Counted from the stretch's first letter, positions 25,282-34,788 are shown. The stretch is DNA of 64,000 nt from Caenispirillum bisanense (GCF_900230255.1 NZ_OCNJ01000011.1:1-64000); one strand, 5' to 3'. Translations and numbers: made by a program. The notes: a model not told the origin generated them from the letters alone.

Positions 25282-26946
25282 ATGCGTATCACGTCCTGGA
25301 GCCTGCGCACCCAGACCGCAATAGCCCTCGCGCTGCTGATGGTGCTCCTCACGACGATCCTGACCGCCTGGGTCGGACGTCTCGCCGGCACACGCCTGAC
25401 CGCCGAGATCGGGCAGTCGCTGTCCGAAACCACCTTCCAGATGGCGGAGAAGCTCGACCGCACCATGTGGGCCCGCGTCAGCGAACTGCGCGCCTTCGCG
25501 ACCCTGCCGGCGCTGCGCGATCCGGCCGGTCGCCCCGGCGAGGCGCGGCAACTGGTCGACGGCCTGCAGGACGCCATCCCGCTGTTCTCGTGGATCGGCT
25601 TCCTGTCGCCCGAGGGCGTGGTGGTGGCGGCCAGCGACGGCCTGCTCGAGGGGCAGGACATCTCGCAGCGCCCGGTCTACCGCCAGGGCAAGGACGGCCT
25701 CTTCGTCGGCGACGTGCACGACGCCAAGCTGCTGGCGAGCAAACTGCCCGACCCCGACGGCCGCCCGGTGCAGTTCGTCGACATCGCCATGCCGGTGGAC
25801 GCCGTCGGCGGCGGCCACTCGGGCGTGCTCACGGCGCACCTGAGCTGGCGCTGGGCGGAAAGCATCGAAGGCACCTTCATGGTGCCGCTGCGCGAGCGCA
25901 TCGGCGTGCAGCTCTTCGTCGTCGGCGTCGAGGGAACGGTGCTGCTCGGCCCCGACGCGATGCGCGGCGACACCCTCGACCTGCAGGCGCTCGGCCGGGC
26001 CGCCGGCGGTGACAACGGCTGGATCATCGAGACCTGGCCCGACGGCGAGGACTACCTCACCGGCTTCGCCCTCGGCATGGGCCATGACGACTACGACGGC
26101 CTCGGCTGGCGGGTGGTGGCGCGCCAGCCGGTGGCGGAAGCCCTGGCGCCCGTGCGCACCCTGCAGCGCGACATCTTCCTGGCCGGCCTCGGCTTCGCCG
26201 CGGCCTTCGCCGTGCTCGGCTGGTACGCGGTGGGGCCGCTGACGGCGCCGCTGCGCCGCATCGCCGAGGCCGCCGACGGCATCCGCAAGGGCGACGGCCG
26301 AGAAATCCCGCGCATCGACGGCGCGCACGAGATCACCAGCCTGTCGCTGTCGCTCCGCGCCCTGCTCGACTCGCTCCTGGACAGCCGCCGCGACCTGCGG
26401 GACATGGAGGATCGCGCCCACAGCGACCCGCTCACCGGCCTGCCGAACCGGCTCGGGCTTGAGACCTGGCTGGCGGAGGCGACGGCCCGCTGCCGACGGG
26501 AGAGCCGCGGGCTGGCCTTCCTCGCCTTCGACCTGGACGGCTTCAAGCGGGTCAACGACACCATGGGCCACGGCGCCGGCGACGAGCTGCTGCAGGAAGT
26601 GGCGGCGCGCCTGCGCGGATCGCTGCGCGGCAACGACGTGGTCGTGCGCCTGGGCGGCGACGAATTCCTGCTGATCCTGGAAGGGCCCGCCTCCGCCGCC
26701 GAGCATCAGGCGGAACTGGTGGCGGCACGCCTCATCCAGGCCCTGAACGAGCCCATCGAGACGAGCGACGGCACGGCGCGCGTCGGCTGCTCCATCGGCA
26801 TCGCCTTCTGGCCGCACGACGGCGAGAACCCCGACGACGTGCGCCGACGCGCCGACGAGGCCCTCTACGCCGCCAAGGCCGCCGGCAAGAACCGCGCGGT
26901 GGTGCACGGTTCCGCCGCCGACGGCCGGGTCGCCCGCAGCGCCTGA
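25282..26946 (+). CDS. Membrane diguanylate cyclase with dCache-type sensor
   Basis: 554 residues from the ATG at 25282 (MRITSWSLRTQ); an ATG at 25261 is possible. A membrane helix (~residues 12-32) is followed by a ~250-residue periplasmic double-Cache-like sensor (FSWIGFLSPEGVVVAASDG is a typical PAS-like strand set). A second membrane helix (~300) and a HAMP-like linker (VGPLTAPLRRIAEAADGIRKGD) lead to the GGDEF domain. The catalytic motif GGDEF (458-462) is intact, and RGND five residues before it is a complete inhibitory I-site. It should make c-di-GMP from two GTP under external control with product inhibition. No EAL domain is present. Confidence 0.93.
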   Translation: MRITSWSLRTQTAIALALLMVLLTTILTAWVGRLAGTRLTAEIGQSLSETTFQMAEKLDRTMWARVSELRAFATLPALRDPAGRPGEARQLVDGLQDAIPLFSWIGFLSPEGVVVAASDGLLEGQDISQRPVYRQGKDGLFVGDVHDAKLLASKLPDPDGRPVQFVDIAMPVDAVGGGHSGVLTAHLSWRWAESIEGTFMVPLRERIGVQLFVVGVEGTVLLGPDAMRGDTLDLQALGRAAGGDNGWIIETWPDGEDYLTGFALGMGHDDYDGLGWRVVARQPVAEALAPVRTLQRDIFLAGLGFAAAFAVLGWYAVGPLTAPLRRIAEAADGIRKGDGREIPRIDGAHEITSLSLSLRALLDSLLDSRRDLRDMEDRAHSDPLTGLPNRLGLETWLAEATARCRRESRGLAFLAFDLDGFKRVNDTMGHGAGDELLQEVAARLRGSLRGNDVVVRLGGDEFLLILEGPASAAEHQAELVAARLIQALNEPIETSDGTARVGCSIGIAFWPHDGENPDDVRRRADEALYAAKAAGKNRAVVHGSAADGRVARSA

Positions 26947-26965
26947 CGGCGCCGGCGCCCCTGGG

Positions 26966-27718
26966 TCACTCCGCCGTGGTGAGCTTTTCGTAGGCCGCCA
27001 TCGCCTCCATCACCGCGATGTCGAACAGGCGGCCGCCGTGGTCGGCGCTCGCCAGCGACGGGTCGGAGCCGATGCGGCCGTCGGGATGGACGGCGCGGTA
27101 GTGTTCCGGACCGTGGAAGGTGTGGTGCGGCGCCACCGCCGGGTCCAGCGGCGCGGCCAGAACCGGCGCGTGGTCGGGGTAGAGGAACTGCATCAGGCTG
27201 ATTTCGGTGCAGGTGGCGTGGCTGCCTTCCGCGGCGCCGAAGGCCTCGTCGGCATAGGCCTTCACCTGCGCGCCCGACCACCAGTTCTGCACGCCGAAGC
27301 GCACGGCGCCGGCCGCCGCATCGCCGCTCTGGCGCAGCTCGGCATGGATCTCGTACCACGCCGACTGCAGGGTCGGGATGTTGCCGCCATGGCCGTTGAC
27401 GAACAGGAAGCGGCGGAAGCCGTGCGCCGTCAGCGCCATGACGTAGTCGCGGATGACCGCGATCAGCGTCGACGGGCGGTAGGTCATGCTGCCCGCGAAG
27501 GCCATATGATGCACCGCCATGCCGATGTTGATGGTCGGCCCGACCATGGCCCCCAAACGCTCGCCGGCGCCGATGGCGATGGCTTCCGCGCAGAGCGCGT
27601 CGGTGCCGATCAGGCCGCTCGGCCCGTGCTGCTCGGTGGAGCCGATGGGAACGATGATGCCGGTGGACGTGCCGAGGTAGCCCTCGACGTCGGGCCAGGT
27701 GCGAAGCTGCAGACGCAT
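26966..27718 (-). CDS. Creatininase family metal-dependent amidohydrolase
   Basis: 250 residues. PIGSTEQHGPSGLIGTDAL carries the Glu, His and Asp metal ligands, FVNGHGGNIPTL is the family signature and GSHATCTEIS holds a further metal Glu. The family includes creatininase and 3-dehydro-scyllo-inosose or lactam hydrolases (amide bond cleavage with two metal ions). The substrate cannot be told here and no pathway genes adjoin. It is convergent with the diguanylate cyclase gene (19 bp apart) and divergent from the photolyase gene. Confidence 0.9.
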   Translation of the reverse strand: MRLQLRTWPDVEGYLGTSTGIIVPIGSTEQHGPSGLIGTDALCAEAIAIGAGERLGAMVGPTINIGMAVHHMAFAGSMTYRPSTLIAVIRDYVMALTAHGFRRFLFVNGHGGNIPTLQSAWYEIHAELRQSGDAAAGAVRFGVQNWWSGAQVKAYADEAFGAAEGSHATCTEISLMQFLYPDHAPVLAAPLDPAVAPHHTFHGPEHYRAVHPDGRIGSDPSLASADHGGRLFDIAVMEAMAAYEKLTTAE

Positions 27719-27852
27719 GGTGCCTTTCCGATGAACCGCGGGGGAGATGCCGCCGTACAGACGGCCGATCCTGCCTTCTGCCTACCACGCGGCGGGAGCC
27801 GTGCAAAGGGCCACCCCGGCCGACTGTCGACAACAACAGCGACCCCGCCGCC

Positions 27853-29409
27853 ATGACCACCCCTGCCCCCGCCTGCCGAACGCTCCGCCTGGTGTTCGGC
27901 GATCAGCTGTCGCCCGACCTGTCCGCCCTCGCCGACGTCGATGCGGCGGGCGACGTGGTGCTGATGGTGGAGGCGGTTGAGGAATGCACCCACGTCCCGC
28001 ACCACCAGCGCAAGATCGCCTTCTTCCTGTCGGCCATGCGCCACTTCGCGGCCGAGCTGGAAGCGGGCGGCCTGCGGGTCGACTACCGCCGCCTCGACGC
28101 GCCCGATGCCCTGCCCTCCTTCGGCGAGTCCCTGGCCGACGCCGTCGCCCGCCACCGCCCGGAGCGGGTGGTGCTGACCGAGCCGGGGGAATGGCGGGTG
28201 CTGGCGGCGGCGAAGACCTGGCAGGACCGCCTCGGCGTGCCGGTGGAGATCCGCCCCGACACCCGTTTCCTGTGCTCCATCGCCGAGTTCCAGCGGTGGG
28301 CCGGCGGGCGCAAGCAGTTGCGCATGGAATACTTCTATCGCGAGATGCGCCGCCGCCACCGCATCCTGCTCGACGGCGCCGGCGAGCCGGTCGGCGGCCA
28401 GTGGAACTACGACGCCGACAACCGCGAGCCGCTGCCCAAGGGTCTCATCCCGCCCGACCCGCCGACCTTCGCCCCCGACGCCGTCACGCGCGACGTTCTG
28501 GCCCTGGTGGCGGAGCGTTTCGGCGGCCACTTCGGGCGGCTCGACGGCTTCGCCATGGCGGTGACGCGGGCCGATGCGGAAGCCCTGCTCGACCACTTCC
28601 TGGAACACCGGCTACCGCTGTTCGGCCGCTACCAGGACGCCATGAAGCAGGGCGAGCCCTTCCTCTACCATTCGCTGATCTCGGCGGCGCTCAACGTCGG
28701 GCTGCTCGATCCGTTGGCGGTGTGCCGGCGGGCGGAGGAGGCCTATCTGGCCGGCGCGGCGCCGCTCAACAGCGTGGAAGGGTTCATCCGCCAGATCCTG
28801 GGGTGGCGGGAATACGTGCGCGGCGTCTACTGGACCTTCATGCCGGGCTATGCGGCGCGCAACGCCCTGGGCGCGCACCGGCCGCTGCCGCGGTTCTACT
28901 GGACCGGCGAGACGGACATGAACTGCCTGCGCCAGGTGGTGACGGAAACCCGCGACCATGCCCACGCCCACCACATACAGCGCCTGATGGTGACGGGCAA
29001 CTTCGCCCTGCTGGCCGGGGTCGATCCGGCGGCGGTGAATGCGTGGTACCTCATGGTCTATGCCGATGCGGTGGAATGGGCGCAGCTGCCCAATACCCAC
29101 GGCATGGCGCTGTTCGCCGATGGCGGCCTGCTCGGCTCCAAGCCCTATGCCGCCAGCGGCAAGTACATCGAGCGCATGTCCGACTACTGCGGCCGCTGCC
29201 GCTTCACGCCGAAGCGGCAGGTGGGGCCGGACGCCTGCCCGTTCAACGCGCTCTATTGGGACTTCATCGCCCGCACCCGCGCGCAGCTGGCCGGCAACGC
29301 CCGCATGACCATGATCCACCGCTCGCTGGAGCGCATGGACCCGGCCAAGGTCGCCGACCTGCGCCGCCATGCCGAGGCGGTGCTGGCGGGGCTGTACGCC
29401 GACGCCTGA
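27853..29409 (+). CDS. FeS-BCP (6-4)-type photolyase (PhrB / CryPro group)
   Basis: 518 residues. The N-terminal domain starts LRLVFGDQLSPDLSAL and has VPHHQRKIAFFLSAMRHFA, typical of the deoxyribodipyrimidine photolyase-related group. The C-terminal FAD domain has NSVEGFIRQILGWREYVRG and HAHHIQRLMVTGNFALLAG. Cysteines in DMNCLRQV, DYCGRCRF and DACPFN match in order the four ligands of the [4Fe-4S] cluster of Agrobacterium PhrB. Such enzymes repair (6-4) photoproducts using light. It stands alone. Confidence 0.92.
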   Translation: MTTPAPACRTLRLVFGDQLSPDLSALADVDAAGDVVLMVEAVEECTHVPHHQRKIAFFLSAMRHFAAELEAGGLRVDYRRLDAPDALPSFGESLADAVARHRPERVVLTEPGEWRVLAAAKTWQDRLGVPVEIRPDTRFLCSIAEFQRWAGGRKQLRMEYFYREMRRRHRILLDGAGEPVGGQWNYDADNREPLPKGLIPPDPPTFAPDAVTRDVLALVAERFGGHFGRLDGFAMAVTRADAEALLDHFLEHRLPLFGRYQDAMKQGEPFLYHSLISAALNVGLLDPLAVCRRAEEAYLAGAAPLNSVEGFIRQILGWREYVRGVYWTFMPGYAARNALGAHRPLPRFYWTGETDMNCLRQVVTETRDHAHAHHIQRLMVTGNFALLAGVDPAAVNAWYLMVYADAVEWAQLPNTHGMALFADGGLLGSKPYAASGKYIERMSDYCGRCRFTPKRQVGPDACPFNALYWDFIARTRAQLAGNARMTMIHRSLERMDPAKVADLRRHAEAVLAGLYADA

Positions 29410-29442
29410 CGCCGCCGCCCCTGCCCCGCCGCCGCCTGGGCG

Positions 29443-30219
29443 TCAGCCCTTCACCGGCACTGTGTAGTTGAGCGCGAGGCGCCCGCCGTCGGCGTAGATG
29501 CACTGGCCGGTGACGTAGCTGGCGTCGTCGCTGGCGAGGAAGACGGCGACCGAGGCGATCTCGTCGGGCTCGCCGACCCGGCCCATGGGCGTGCGGCTCA
29601 TGATCTTGTGCATGGCGGCCTTGTCGCCGGCCACCGATTGCAGCACCTCGGTCATGATGGAGCCGGGACCGATGGCGTTGACGCGGATGCCCTTGTCGGC
29701 CAGCGCGAGCGCCATGACCTTGGTCAGCTGGTTGACGCCGCCCTTGGACACCACGTAGGGGGTGATGGACGGAATGGCCATGACGGCATTCACCGACGAC
29801 ATGGTGATGATGGACCCGCCCTCGCCCTGGGCCGCCATCTGGCGCGCCGCCGCCTGGCCGCACAGGAACACGCCCTTCAGGTTGATGCGCAGGACGCGGT
29901 CGAAATCCTCTTCCTCCAGGTCGAGGAAGTCGGCGGCGTGGACGATGCCGGCGTTGGCGATCATGACGTCGAGCCGCCCGTAGGCGTCGACGGTGTCGGC
30001 GATCAGCGCGTCGACCTCCTTCTTGGCGCCGACGTCGCAGCGCACGAACAGCGCCTCGCGGCCCTCGTCCTGCAAGGTGGCGGCGGCGGCCTCGCCGCGT
30101 TCCTCGTTGACGTCGGCGAGCACCACCTTGGCACCCTCGGCGGCGAAGCGGCGGGCACATGCGAGCCCGATGCCGGCCGAGGCGCCGGTGACGATGGTGA
30201 CCTTGCCGGAAAGACGCAT
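29443..30219 (-). CDS. Short-chain dehydrogenase/reductase (SDR)
   Basis: 258 residues, classical SDR: nucleotide-binding TGASAGIG (residues ~11-18), NAG in MIANAGIV, catalytic Ser in MSSVNAV and the YxxxK pair in PYVVSKGG. Asp in VVLADVNEE suggests preference for NAD(H). The C-terminal GQCIYADGGRLALNY is typical of 3-oxoacyl reductase or glucose dehydrogenase-like members. The substrate is unknown. It is convergent with the photolyase gene. Confidence 0.9.
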   Translation of the reverse strand: MRLSGKVTIVTGASAGIGLACARRFAAEGAKVVLADVNEERGEAAAATLQDEGREALFVRCDVGAKKEVDALIADTVDAYGRLDVMIANAGIVHAADFLDLEEEDFDRVLRINLKGVFLCGQAAARQMAAQGEGGSIITMSSVNAVMAIPSITPYVVSKGGVNQLTKVMALALADKGIRVNAIGPGSIMTEVLQSVAGDKAAMHKIMSRTPMGRVGEPDEIASVAVFLASDDASYVTGQCIYADGGRLALNYTVPVKG

Positions 30220-30316
30220 GTTCTGAACCTCCGTTTACCTGTGAACGAAGGCCCATGATGCCGCATCGCGGCAGGCCCTGTCAGGGCCATTGCCGACGAA
30301 AACCCCGCCGGATCCG

Positions 30317-30721
30317 TCAGCGCGGCGTGCGGTCGCCGCTGGCGCGGGGGGCGGAGATGACCAGGAAGCGCACCTCGGCGGCCGAGTCGTTGCGGATCTG
30401 GTGCGCCTGCTTGGGCGACACGTGGATGCCGTCGCCGGCCTTCAGCGCATAGGTCCGGTCGGCGACCGCCATCACCGCCTCGCCCTCCAGCACATAGAAG
30501 TACTGGCGGGCGAAGGTGTGGCTGTGGCGCTGCTCGGCGGCGCCGGGGGGCATGACCTCCTCGATCACCGTCAGGTCGTTGCCCTCGAGCAGGCGCCAGC
30601 CCATGCTGCGGTTCGGCCCGTCGCCCCAGTAGTAGCTTTCCGCCGCCTCGCGGTTCATCACCAGCGGCAGCGGGCCTTCCTGGTCGCGCAGGGCCTTCTT
30701 CTCCGGGTCGATCTTCGCCAT
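30317..30721 (-). CDS. Small cupin domain protein
   Basis: 134 residues. The cupin motif 1 is QRHSHTFARQYFYVLEGEAVM, with two His and a Gln/Glu in metal-binding places, and motif 2 is DGIHVSPKQAHQIRN. It is a single-domain beta-barrel of the AraC-binding-like cupin type. Function unknown, perhaps a metal-dependent isomerase/dioxygenase or a binding protein. It lies 25 bp downstream of pyrD in the same direction and is probably co-transcribed with it. Confidence 0.85.
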   Translation of the reverse strand: MAKIDPEKKALRDQEGPLPLVMNREAAESYYWGDGPNRSMGWRLLEGNDLTVIEEVMPPGAAEQRHSHTFARQYFYVLEGEAVMAVADRTYALKAGDGIHVSPKQAHQIRNDSAAEVRFLVISAPRASGDRTPR

Positions 30722-30746
30722 GGCGCGGATGGTCTCCTTGCGTCGG

Positions 30747-31805
30747 TCAGCGGTGATCGGCGCCGACCGCGTCGGCCACCGAGGCGAAGCCGTCCGCCTT
30801 CAGGCAGGCGGCGAGGTCGGCCTTGATGGCCTGCACCAGCGGCGGACCGCCGTAGATGAACGCCGTGTAGAACTGCACCAGCGAGGCGCCGGCGCGGATC
30901 TTGGCATAGGCGTCGCGGCCCGAGCCGATGCCGCCGACCCCGACGATGGGGAAGCGCCCCTCCGTCGCCCGCCACATGCGGCCGAGCAGCGCCGTCGAGC
31001 GCACGAACAGCGGCCGGCCCGACAAGCCGCCGGTCTCGCCCTTGTGGCCGGAGCGCAGCGACTCGGGCCGCTCGATGGTGGTGTTGCTGACGATCAGGCC
31101 GTCCACCCCCTCGGCGCAGACCACGGCGGCGATGTCGGCCTCGTCCTCCGGCGTCAGGTCGGGCGCGATCTTCAGCAGCAGCGGCGGCGCGCCCGTGGCC
31201 GGCAGGGCCGCCTTGGCGCGGCGCAGCAGGTCGGTCAGCGGCTCGCGGCCCTGCAAGGCGCGCAGGCCCGGCGTGTTGGGGCTGGAAACGTTGAGCGTCA
31301 GGAAGTCCGCCACCGGCGCGAGGCGGCGGATCAGCACCTCGTAGTCGGCGGTCGGGTCGTCGGTTTCCTTGTTGCGGCCGAGGTTGACGCCGACCACCGT
31401 GCGCCCGCCGGCGCGGCGGCGGGCGGCCAGACGCTCGGCCACCGCCTCCATGCCGTCGCTGTTGAGGCCGAAGCGGTTGATGACGGCGGCGTCCTCCTCC
31501 AGCCGGAAGACGCGCGGCCGCGGGTTGCCGGGCTGCGGCTTGGGCGTCACGCCGCCCACCTCGACGAAGCCGAAGCCGAGCCGGCCGAGGGCGTCGGGGC
31601 ACTGGGCGTGCTTGTCGAAGCCGGCGGCGAGCCCGACCGGGTTCGGAAAATCGAGCCCCCACACCCGTGTCCGCAGGCACGAGTCGTCGGGGCCGGAGGC
31701 CGCCGGCACCAGGCCGCGCGCGAGCGCCGCAACGGCCAGACGATGGGCGGTTTCCGGATCGAGGCGCCGCACCAGCGGCCAGGCGAGGTCGTAAAGCGTC
31801 GACAT
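30747..31805 (-). CDS. pyrD: Dihydroorotate dehydrogenase (quinone), class 2
   Basis: 352 residues. The N-terminal helices (LYDLAWPLVRRLDPETAHRLA) that bind the membrane and quinone mark class 2. FMN-barrel motifs are GLAAGFDKHAQ, FVEVGGVTPKPQPGNPRPR and IINRFGLNSDG-like (VINRFGLNSDGM). The catalytic base is Ser in NVSSPNTPGLR, as expected of class 2. It oxidises dihydroorotate to orotate in pyrimidine synthesis at the inner membrane. It is divergent from the bacteriohemerythrin gene. Confidence 0.96.
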   Translation of the reverse strand: MSTLYDLAWPLVRRLDPETAHRLAVAALARGLVPAASGPDDSCLRTRVWGLDFPNPVGLAAGFDKHAQCPDALGRLGFGFVEVGGVTPKPQPGNPRPRVFRLEEDAAVINRFGLNSDGMEAVAERLAARRRAGGRTVVGVNLGRNKETDDPTADYEVLIRRLAPVADFLTLNVSSPNTPGLRALQGREPLTDLLRRAKAALPATGAPPLLLKIAPDLTPEDEADIAAVVCAEGVDGLIVSNTTIERPESLRSGHKGETGGLSGRPLFVRSTALLGRMWRATEGRFPIVGVGGIGSGRDAYAKIRAGASLVQFYTAFIYGGPPLVQAIKADLAACLKADGFASVADAVGADHR

Positions 31806-31980
31806 GGCGGGACATTAGCCGTTCACCCCCGGCTTGACCAGACGGGGCGTGACCGCCCTGCCGACCCTACCGAAAGTCGATACAACATCGGTCGAAAGTT
31901 TTCCCTTTGGTGTCAGGGCGCGAAAATGCCATAAACAGAATGTGGTGGGGCTTACCCCGTTGGACCGTGAGGGGGAAGAC

Positions 31981-32394
31981 ATGCCGCTTCTGGCGTGGCG
32001 GGACGCACTGAGCGTCGGCGATCCTGGTATCGACGGCGATCACAAGAAGCTTATCCAGTTCGTGAACGATCTGCAGGACGCCATCGACGGCCGCAAGAAC
32101 GACCGTGTCGTCGGCAAGATCATCCTGGAACTGGTGCAATACACGAAAGACCACTTCGCCCGCGAAGAGCTGGTGATGAAGGGCGCCGGGTACCCGGACT
32201 ACGAGCGCCACCGGCAGATCCATCGCGCGCTCACCCGTCAGGTGCTCATCATGGCGGAGAAGTACGTCCGCACGCCCACCGACGAGGTGAAGCAGGAACT
32301 CATCGACTTCCTGGCGGCGTGGCTGGTCGAGCACATCATCAAGGAAGACCGCAAGCTCGGCGCCTATCTGCACGGCAAGCGCGTCTGGGTGTGA
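31981..32394 (+). CDS. Bacteriohemerythrin
   Basis: 137 residues from the ATG at 31981, preceded by GAGGGGGA. The seven diiron ligands are in place: His21, His58, Glu62 (HFARE), His77, His81 (HRQIH), His118 and Asp123 (HIIKED). It is a single four-helix bundle without a sensory or signalling domain, so it probably binds oxygen reversibly in the cytoplasm for storage, delivery or sensing. It stands alone between pyrD and a HAD gene, after a 175-bp AT-richer upstream region. Confidence 0.94.
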   Translation: MPLLAWRDALSVGDPGIDGDHKKLIQFVNDLQDAIDGRKNDRVVGKIILELVQYTKDHFAREELVMKGAGYPDYERHRQIHRALTRQVLIMAEKYVRTPTDEVKQELIDFLAAWLVEHIIKEDRKLGAYLHGKRVWV

Positions 32395-32494
32395 CGGCGC
32401 CGCCGTCCCCCGTTTGCCACGGCGGACGGTTCCGGGTATCAAGGGGATCCGGCGACCGGTGGCGGGTCGCCCGACCAGAGAGACCGCGCGCCCC

Positions 32495-33304
32495 GTGCCC
32501 ACCCTCAAGGCCCTCATCTTCGACCTCGACGGCACCATCGCCGAGACCGAGGAGGCCCACCGCGAGGCCTTCAACCGCGCCTTCACGCAGGAAGGCGTGC
32601 CGTGGCGCTGGGACGCCCCGACGTGGTCGGGCCTGCTGGAGATCGCCGGCGGCCGCAACCGCCTGACCGCCTGGCTCGCCGCCAACCGCCCCGAACTGCT
32701 GAAGGGCGAACAGGCGCCCCTGCTGCTCGATCGCCTGCACGGCGCCAAGGACCGCCTCTACCGCGAGATCCTGGAGGCCGGCGAGATCCCCCTGCGCCCC
32801 GGCATCCGCGCCCTGGTCGCCGAGGCGCGCGCCGCCCGCCTGCGCATCGCGCTCGCCACCACCAGCCGGCGGGCCATCGCCCGGCGCGTGCTGGAGCGCT
32901 GCCTCGACCCGCAGGCGCCGGAGTGGTTCCACGCCTTCCTCGGGCACGAGGACGCCACCTACCGCAAGCCGCACCCCGACATCTATCGCCGCGCCGCCGC
33001 CCGACTGCGGCTGCAGCCCGAGGAATGCCTCGCCATCGAGGACAGCGCCATCGGCGTCGCCAGCGCCGTCGGGGCCGGCGTGCCGGTGCTGGTGACGGTG
33101 ACGCCCTATTCCGAAGGCCACGACTTCGGCGGCGCCGTCGCCGTGCTGTCGGACCTGGGCGAGGCGCAGGCGCCCTGCCGCCTGCTGGAGGCCCCGTCCG
33201 ACCTGTCGCCGCCGCCGCCCGCCCGCACCGACCTCGCCACCCTGCGCCGCTGGCATCGCCAGGCGGTGAAGGCGAAGCGCGCCGGCCGCGCAAGCCTTTC
33301 GTAA
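32495..33304 (+). CDS. HAD-superfamily phosphatase (CbbY/phosphoglycolate type)
   Basis: 269 residues from GTG 32495. Motif I is FDLDGTIAETE (nucleophile Asp near residue 11), motif II ALATTSRR, motif III Lys in TYRKPHPDIY and motif IV IEDSAIGVASA. The cap inserted after motif I is helical, as in CbbY and phosphoglucomutase-like phosphatases. The annotated GTG puts motif I close to the N-terminus as usual; the longer frame to 32414 does not. The sugar or phosphoglycolate substrate cannot be told. Confidence 0.9.
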   Translation: MPTLKALIFDLDGTIAETEEAHREAFNRAFTQEGVPWRWDAPTWSGLLEIAGGRNRLTAWLAANRPELLKGEQAPLLLDRLHGAKDRLYREILEAGEIPLRPGIRALVAEARAARLRIALATTSRRAIARRVLERCLDPQAPEWFHAFLGHEDATYRKPHPDIYRRAAARLRLQPEECLAIEDSAIGVASAVGAGVPVLVTVTPYSEGHDFGGAVAVLSDLGEAQAPCRLLEAPSDLSPPPPARTDLATLRRWHRQAVKAKRAGRASLS

Positions 33305-33398
33305 CCCTTTTCCTCTATCCTTCGCTCTAGGCCCTTCGATTTCCATAAGGATCGATGGACGGACCCGCTTCCCCTTCGGTACAAGAAGGGAGCGGAAA

Positions 33399-34763
33399 GT
33401 GAGGGACGCGGGGTTGCCGGACTCGACGGAAGTCAAGCGCGGGTGCAGGGCCGCCGCCATGGCGGCTGCGGTGCTGCTCGTCTGCGCCCCGGCCGCCGCC
33501 GTCGCCCAGCAGGCCCCGGTGACCGCGCCGACGCCGGCCCCGGCCGCCGCCGCTCCCGCAGCGGCCGCCGCCACCGAAGACCCGGCCTTCGGCGTGCTCG
33601 AAGACCCCGACGACCTGCCGCCCCCCGACGTGCCCGCCGACGCCGCCCCCGAGGCCCTCGCCACCGGCGAACGCTGCCTCGCCGAGGCGGAGCGCCAGGA
33701 ACGCGCGCTGGAAATCCCCGCCGGGCTGCTGCGCGCCATCATGCTGGCCGAAAGCGGCCGCTGGGACGGCACGGCCAAGGCCCTGCGCGCCTGGCCGTGG
33801 ACGCTGAACATCGCCGGCGCCGGCAGCTACCACCCCACCTCCGACGACGCCCGCGCCCGCGCCGCCCAGGCCCTGCGCGAGGGCATCCGGCAGGTGGACA
33901 TCGGCTGCATGCAGGTGTCCATGGCGTGGCACGCCGGCGGCTTCCAGACGGTGACGGAGGCGCTCGACCCGGTCGCCAACGTGTCCTACGGCGCGCTCTA
34001 CCTGCGCCAGCTCTACGATCAGCACGGCGACTGGTCGGAGGCGGTGCGGCGCTACCATTCCGGCGACCCCGCCCGCGGCGAGGCCTACCTGCGCCGCGTC
34101 GTGCGCCTGTGGCAGGGCGGCGACGGCGCCGGCGAGAGCAGCACCGCCGCCGGCCGCGTCGTCACCGCCGACCGCCGCGACAGCCCGCACCACAAGGCCG
34201 CCGCCGCGCTGGCCGCCGGCGACGGCACCACCGCCCGCACGGTCTACCTCGGCATCCTGGAGCGCAACCCCGACGACCGCACGGCGCTGGCCGGCCTCGC
34301 CACGGCGCACGAACGGCTGGGCGAGCCAACCGCCGCCGTCTCGGTCTGGCGCGACTACCTGGGGCGCGAGCCGGGCAGCGAGCAGGCCGCCCGCAACCTC
34401 GTGCGCCTGACCCTGCCGCTCGGCCTCGCCGAGGCCGACGTGCTGCTGTCCGACGCCGTGCGCGGCGCCCCCGACAACCCCGTGCTGCTCGATGCGCTGG
34501 CCCGCCGCCGGCTGGACGCGGGCGACGCCGAAACGGCCGCCGCCCTGTTCGCCCGCGCCGCCGCCCTGGCGCCGGAAGACCCGGCGCTCGCCTACAACGC
34601 GGCGGTGACGCTGGACCGGCTCGGCCGGCCGCGCGCCGCCATCCGCGCCTACGAGGCGCTGCTCGGCAACCACGGCCGCAACCCGGTGGCGCAGGCGACC
34701 CTGCCGCTGGATGCGGCGCGCGACCGTCTGGTCTGGCTGCGCGGCCAGGGCCTGCGGCCATGA
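33399..34763 (+). CDS. Lytic transglycosylase-like (SLT) protein with TPR repeats
   Basis: 454 residues from GTG 33399 (GGAGCGG ahead). The signal peptide (AAAVLLVCAPAAAVAQ) is followed by an Ala/Pro-rich linker, then an SLT-type domain (~85-230): GLLRAIMLAESGRWDG contains the candidate catalytic Glu, with VDIGCMQVSMAWH and NVSYGALYLRQLY typical of soluble lytic transglycosylases. The C-terminal ~200 residues are TPR repeats (AVTLDRLGRPRAAIRAYEAL). It opens the rightward half of the pilus locus, 25 bp before pilT, so it may open peptidoglycan for pilus assembly. Confidence 0.88.
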   Translation: MRDAGLPDSTEVKRGCRAAAMAAAVLLVCAPAAAVAQQAPVTAPTPAPAAAAPAAAAATEDPAFGVLEDPDDLPPPDVPADAAPEALATGERCLAEAERQERALEIPAGLLRAIMLAESGRWDGTAKALRAWPWTLNIAGAGSYHPTSDDARARAAQALREGIRQVDIGCMQVSMAWHAGGFQTVTEALDPVANVSYGALYLRQLYDQHGDWSEAVRRYHSGDPARGEAYLRRVVRLWQGGDGAGESSTAAGRVVTADRRDSPHHKAAAALAAGDGTTARTVYLGILERNPDDRTALAGLATAHERLGEPTAAVSVWRDYLGREPGSEQAARNLVRLTLPLGLAEADVLLSDAVRGAPDNPVLLDALARRRLDAGDAETAAALFARAAALAPEDPALAYNAAVTLDRLGRPRAAIRAYEALLGNHGRNPVAQATLPLDAARDRLVWLRGQGLRP

Positions 34764-34788
34764 CACCCCGGAAGAACGGCGGACGACG

